A stretch of 64,000 nucleotides of DNA from Nesterenkonia sphaerica (GTDB lineage: Bacteria; Actinomycetota; Actinomycetes; Actinomycetales; Micrococcaceae), in NCBI RefSeq assembly GCF_005771565.1, contig NZ_VAWA01000002.1, forward strand, positions 124,001 to 188,000, given 5' to 3'. A model generated the notes under the pieces. That model saw only the letters and a list, made by a program, of their open reading frames with translations. It had not been told where the DNA came from and made no database searches. A program made the translations under genes and the position numbers. This document shows, one piece after another, positions 63,101-64,000 of this stretch (the first letter of the stretch is position 1; the number at the start of each line of letters is the position of its first letter).

Positions 63101-63205
63101 TGCGGATTCGGTCCCGGATGCTCAGCCGAGTTCGAGGACCACTACCTGCGCACCACTCGCCGGGCCCGTCAGGTGTTCGAACAGCACTTCTACTCCGCGG
63201 ACTGA
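60134..63205 (+). CDS. glnE: Bifunctional glutamine synthetase adenylyltransferase/deadenylase
   Basis: GlnE adds and removes AMP on GlnA1 according to nitrogen status. The 1023-aa protein has two nucleotidyltransferase domains: an N-terminal deadenylase (about residues 230-340, GELNYISDVDVIFAH) and a C-terminal adenylylase (about 740-850, EISYGSDMDAMFVH), each followed by a helical GlnD_UR_UTase-like region (KLGRGGLRDIEF, KLGRGGLSDVEW). GTG 60134 starts 26 bp after glnA2, so the two are in one transcript although GlnA2 lacks the target Tyr. The 3' end overlaps the convergent thioesterase gene by 16 bp. Confidence 0.96.
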   Translation: MSTSAEAPPARELIAAGFQDLERAQKFLAEPQLEEIDAGALTRTLREAPDADQALLLLIRLLERAPQVQELFTDAAESSGYRQAVPLIRLLGTSQALAEFLIRHPGQTSILFESAPTGDDQPTIDSAAPALRGTLMEAVRAEPDLEDPLAALDEDFTARNAGTALRIAYRRELTRIALRDLTVADPLDYMPLVARQLADLAAAAIDAALAVSRAQLSARRTEAGDLQLAVIGMGKCGAGELNYISDVDVIFAHRSPEGLDAADASELAAVLASGMTKVIMASDGEPALWEVDANLRPEGRDGPLSRTVDSHREYYRRWASGWEFQALLKARPIAGNARLGEEYMEAMGPLVWQAAAREGFVQDVQAMRRRVFSNIPHSTADREIKLGRGGLRDIEFTVQLLQLVHGRVDDNLRMRDTLSAIEALGTGEYVSSKDQEAMSRCYRQLRLYEHRIQMSDMRRTHLMPVQDAALRALAHAVRGPGQSRRAGPKDVLQEWQRVVREVSTFHETIFYRPLLSTTAVLSEDEVRLSAAAVADRLSALGFGDADGALRHIESLTAGVSRKATLQKRILPMMLGWFAEGVDPDYGLLAFRRLSESLGTSPWYLTMLRDSSVAAERLCQLLTSSRFISDMLEHLPESAKWLGDDDALAPRSFETLWTEMQNALQRHEGAAQTAVRLARLIRQREQLRIAISDACGLRDQSSVGAALADVDRVTTLGALRVAEEEVFASEGRLVDFLVIAMGRQGGQEISYGSDMDAMFVHRPVESADKAAADKQAQKLAQKLTQLLSKPVKPAIRGEFALQLDADLRPEGKRGPLSRSLESYEEYYRRWMDVWERQALLRARPAAGSDWLAVDFMELVDDVRYGEPPTNQQLREIRRIKARVEAERLPRGADPSRHVKLGRGGLSDVEWLVQLYQLQYAHQHQGLRTTGTLQTLDGLVEAKLMAPADADTLAEAWRLCTQVRSGIMIWSARAADVLPSSRRDLEAVSRWCGFGPGCSAEFEDHYLRTTRRARQVFEQHFYSAD

Positions 63206-63651
63206 GTGGAGGCTTCCGGCGCGAAGTCCGCGAGGCGCCGTCTCAGCTGCGCGGTGAGGCGTTGCGGTCTGCCAGAATCCCGGTCGACCAGGACAAGCGT
63301 GGACTGCGCGGTGACTCGCGGCGACTTCTCGGCGGCACTGAGGGTCACCGCATAGTCAATGGTGAAGCTCGCGCCGCCGACCCTTGGGACCGACATGGCC
63401 ACCTGCACTGGTTCCCTCTGGTAGGGCAGCTGTTGGCGATACTTGAGCTGAAAGTCCGCCACCAGCGCCCAGACCTGTTCGCTGGGCTCCAGCGGCGGGA
63501 AGACGGCTGCGCCTCCGGACTGGCCTGGGGCGTTCCAGAATGCCCGGGCTCGGGCCTCTTCCAGGATTCGCAGCACGGTCACATTGTTGACATGGCCATA
63601 GGGATCCTGGTCGCCCCACCGGAGTTCGATCGGCACCGTCACTGAAGTCAT
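63190..63651 (-). CDS. Acyl-CoA thioesterase (4HBT hot-dog fold)
   Basis: This 153-aa single hot-dog domain protein has the 4HBT start ELRWGDQDPYGHVNNVTVLR, in which the Asp and the HVNN segment form the active site. It is probably a thioesterase acting on acyl-CoA; substrate unknown. ATG 63651 has TAGGGT (63658-63663) 6 nt upstream, suggesting a leaderless mRNA. Its 3' end overlaps glnE by 16 bp on the opposite strand. Confidence 0.9.
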   Translation of the reverse strand: MTSVTVPIELRWGDQDPYGHVNNVTVLRILEEARARAFWNAPGQSGGAAVFPPLEPSEQVWALVADFQLKYRQQLPYQREPVQVAMSVPRVGGASFTIDYAVTLSAAEKSPRVTAQSTLVLVDRDSGRPQRLTAQLRRRLADFAPEASTQSAE

Positions 63652-63671
63652 GTCCCGACCCTATCGGAGTG

Positions 63672-64000
63672 TCAGCCACCGGGCTCAGGTGCCAGCAGCG
63701 CGAGAGTCCGGTGCTGAACCTCCTCATCAGGGGCCATATTCACCAGCATGAGCTCGTCGGCGCCCACCTGGTCGGCAAATTCGTCCAACCACTGCACCAC
63801 TTCATCCTGAGTCCCGGCGATCGTTCTGGTGAGCATCCCGAGCACCTGCTGCCCGGCCGGGTGGTCCCGCAGCTGAGTCACGTCCTCGGAGCTGAGCTGC
63901 TTGTGGCGGCCCAGCATGGTGCGGATCCACCCGTCCTCGGCCTTGCGCCGCTGCTGCCGCGCCGTGGCGGGGTCCTCATGTGCGATGACATTCGCTGCGG
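63672..64000 (-). CDS. LLM-class flavin-dependent oxidoreductase, C-terminal part
   Basis: The frame is open to the window end, so the N-terminal part lies beyond base 64000. The visible 109 residues (ending APEPGG) show VIAHEDPATARQQRRKAE, the usual late segment of luciferase-like monooxygenases, then TRTIAGTQDEVVQWLDEFAD and ADELMLVNMAPDEE, the C-terminal strand and helix of the group-1 LLM family. These enzymes use FMN or F420; the substrate is not predictable here. The stop is 20 bp from the thioesterase ATG on the same strand. Confidence 0.85.
   Translation of the reverse strand, partial: AANVIAHEDPATARQQRRKAEDGWIRTMLGRHKQLSSEDVTQLRDHPAGQQVLGMLTRTIAGTQDEVVQWLDEFADQVGADELMLVNMAPDEEVQHRTLALLAPEPGG

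Overview
This 64-kb window is a stretch of high-GC Gram-positive chromosome, most likely an actinobacterium of the order Micrococcales (Micrococcaceae-like; Nesterenkonia or Arthrobacter relatives are a guess from gene content). Evidence includes a LysM-type resuscitation-promoting factor, the glnA2-glnE pair, oligoribonuclease, polyphosphate glucokinase, NrdHIEF with NrdR boxes, an RNase E/G with long disordered flanks next to rplU-rpmA-obg, and GT-C mannosyltransferases of the MptA/MptB kind. Many genes have a TANNNT -10 hexamer 6-8 nt before the start codon and no Shine-Dalgarno sequence, so leaderless transcripts look common. Several proteins carry long acidic linkers.

Layout. 1-6.5 kb: the 3' part of leuS, a DegV protein and comEA-comEC (DNA uptake). 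6.5-16.4 kb: an Rpf muralytic enzyme, arginine deiminase, a dGTPase-like HD hydrolase, a Nudix enzyme, an old yellow enzyme, a DUF4190-type membrane protein, a tandem universal stress protein, a membrane-anchored coiled-coil protein with two Ltp repeats, tRNA-His and orn. 16.4-21.8 kb: a compact run of three polyprenol-phosphate-sugar glycosyltransferases plus an AEC transporter, probably for lipomannan-like envelope glycan. 21.8-28.6 kb: an Fbp-type iron ABC importer, a DUF418-like membrane protein and a gamma-glutamyltranspeptidase lipoprotein.

28.6-36.5 kb: a TPP riboswitch and thiD, a small alarmone synthetase, glpD, and the class Ib ribonucleotide reductase operon nrdHIEF behind two NrdR boxes. 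36.5-41 kb: an IS5-family element inserted exactly in the nrdF stop codon, carrying a 137-bp internal tandem duplication and a frame break; then a DUF6653-like protein, a DUF222-HNH protein, a lipoate-ligase-like protein and a VKOR-family protein. 41-51.3 kb: rne/rng, rplU, rpmA, obgE, proB, proA, a small membrane protein, nadD, an acidic membrane protein, rsfS and tRNA-Ala. 51.3-64 kb: an EamA transporter, a DEAD-box helicase whose homology extends upstream of its first canonical start codon, a FAD-Rieske oxidoreductase, tRNA-Val, ppgK, map, a 55-aa acidic protein, panB, glnA2, glnE, a thioesterase and the C-terminal part of a luciferase-like monooxygenase.

Most of the window is ordinary core genome. 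I see no CRISPR array, prophage or multi-gene defence island. The more unusual signals are the IS copy, the helicase start, the Ltp coiled-coil protein, the regulatory RNA and operator sites, and the tight divergent leaderless promoters.
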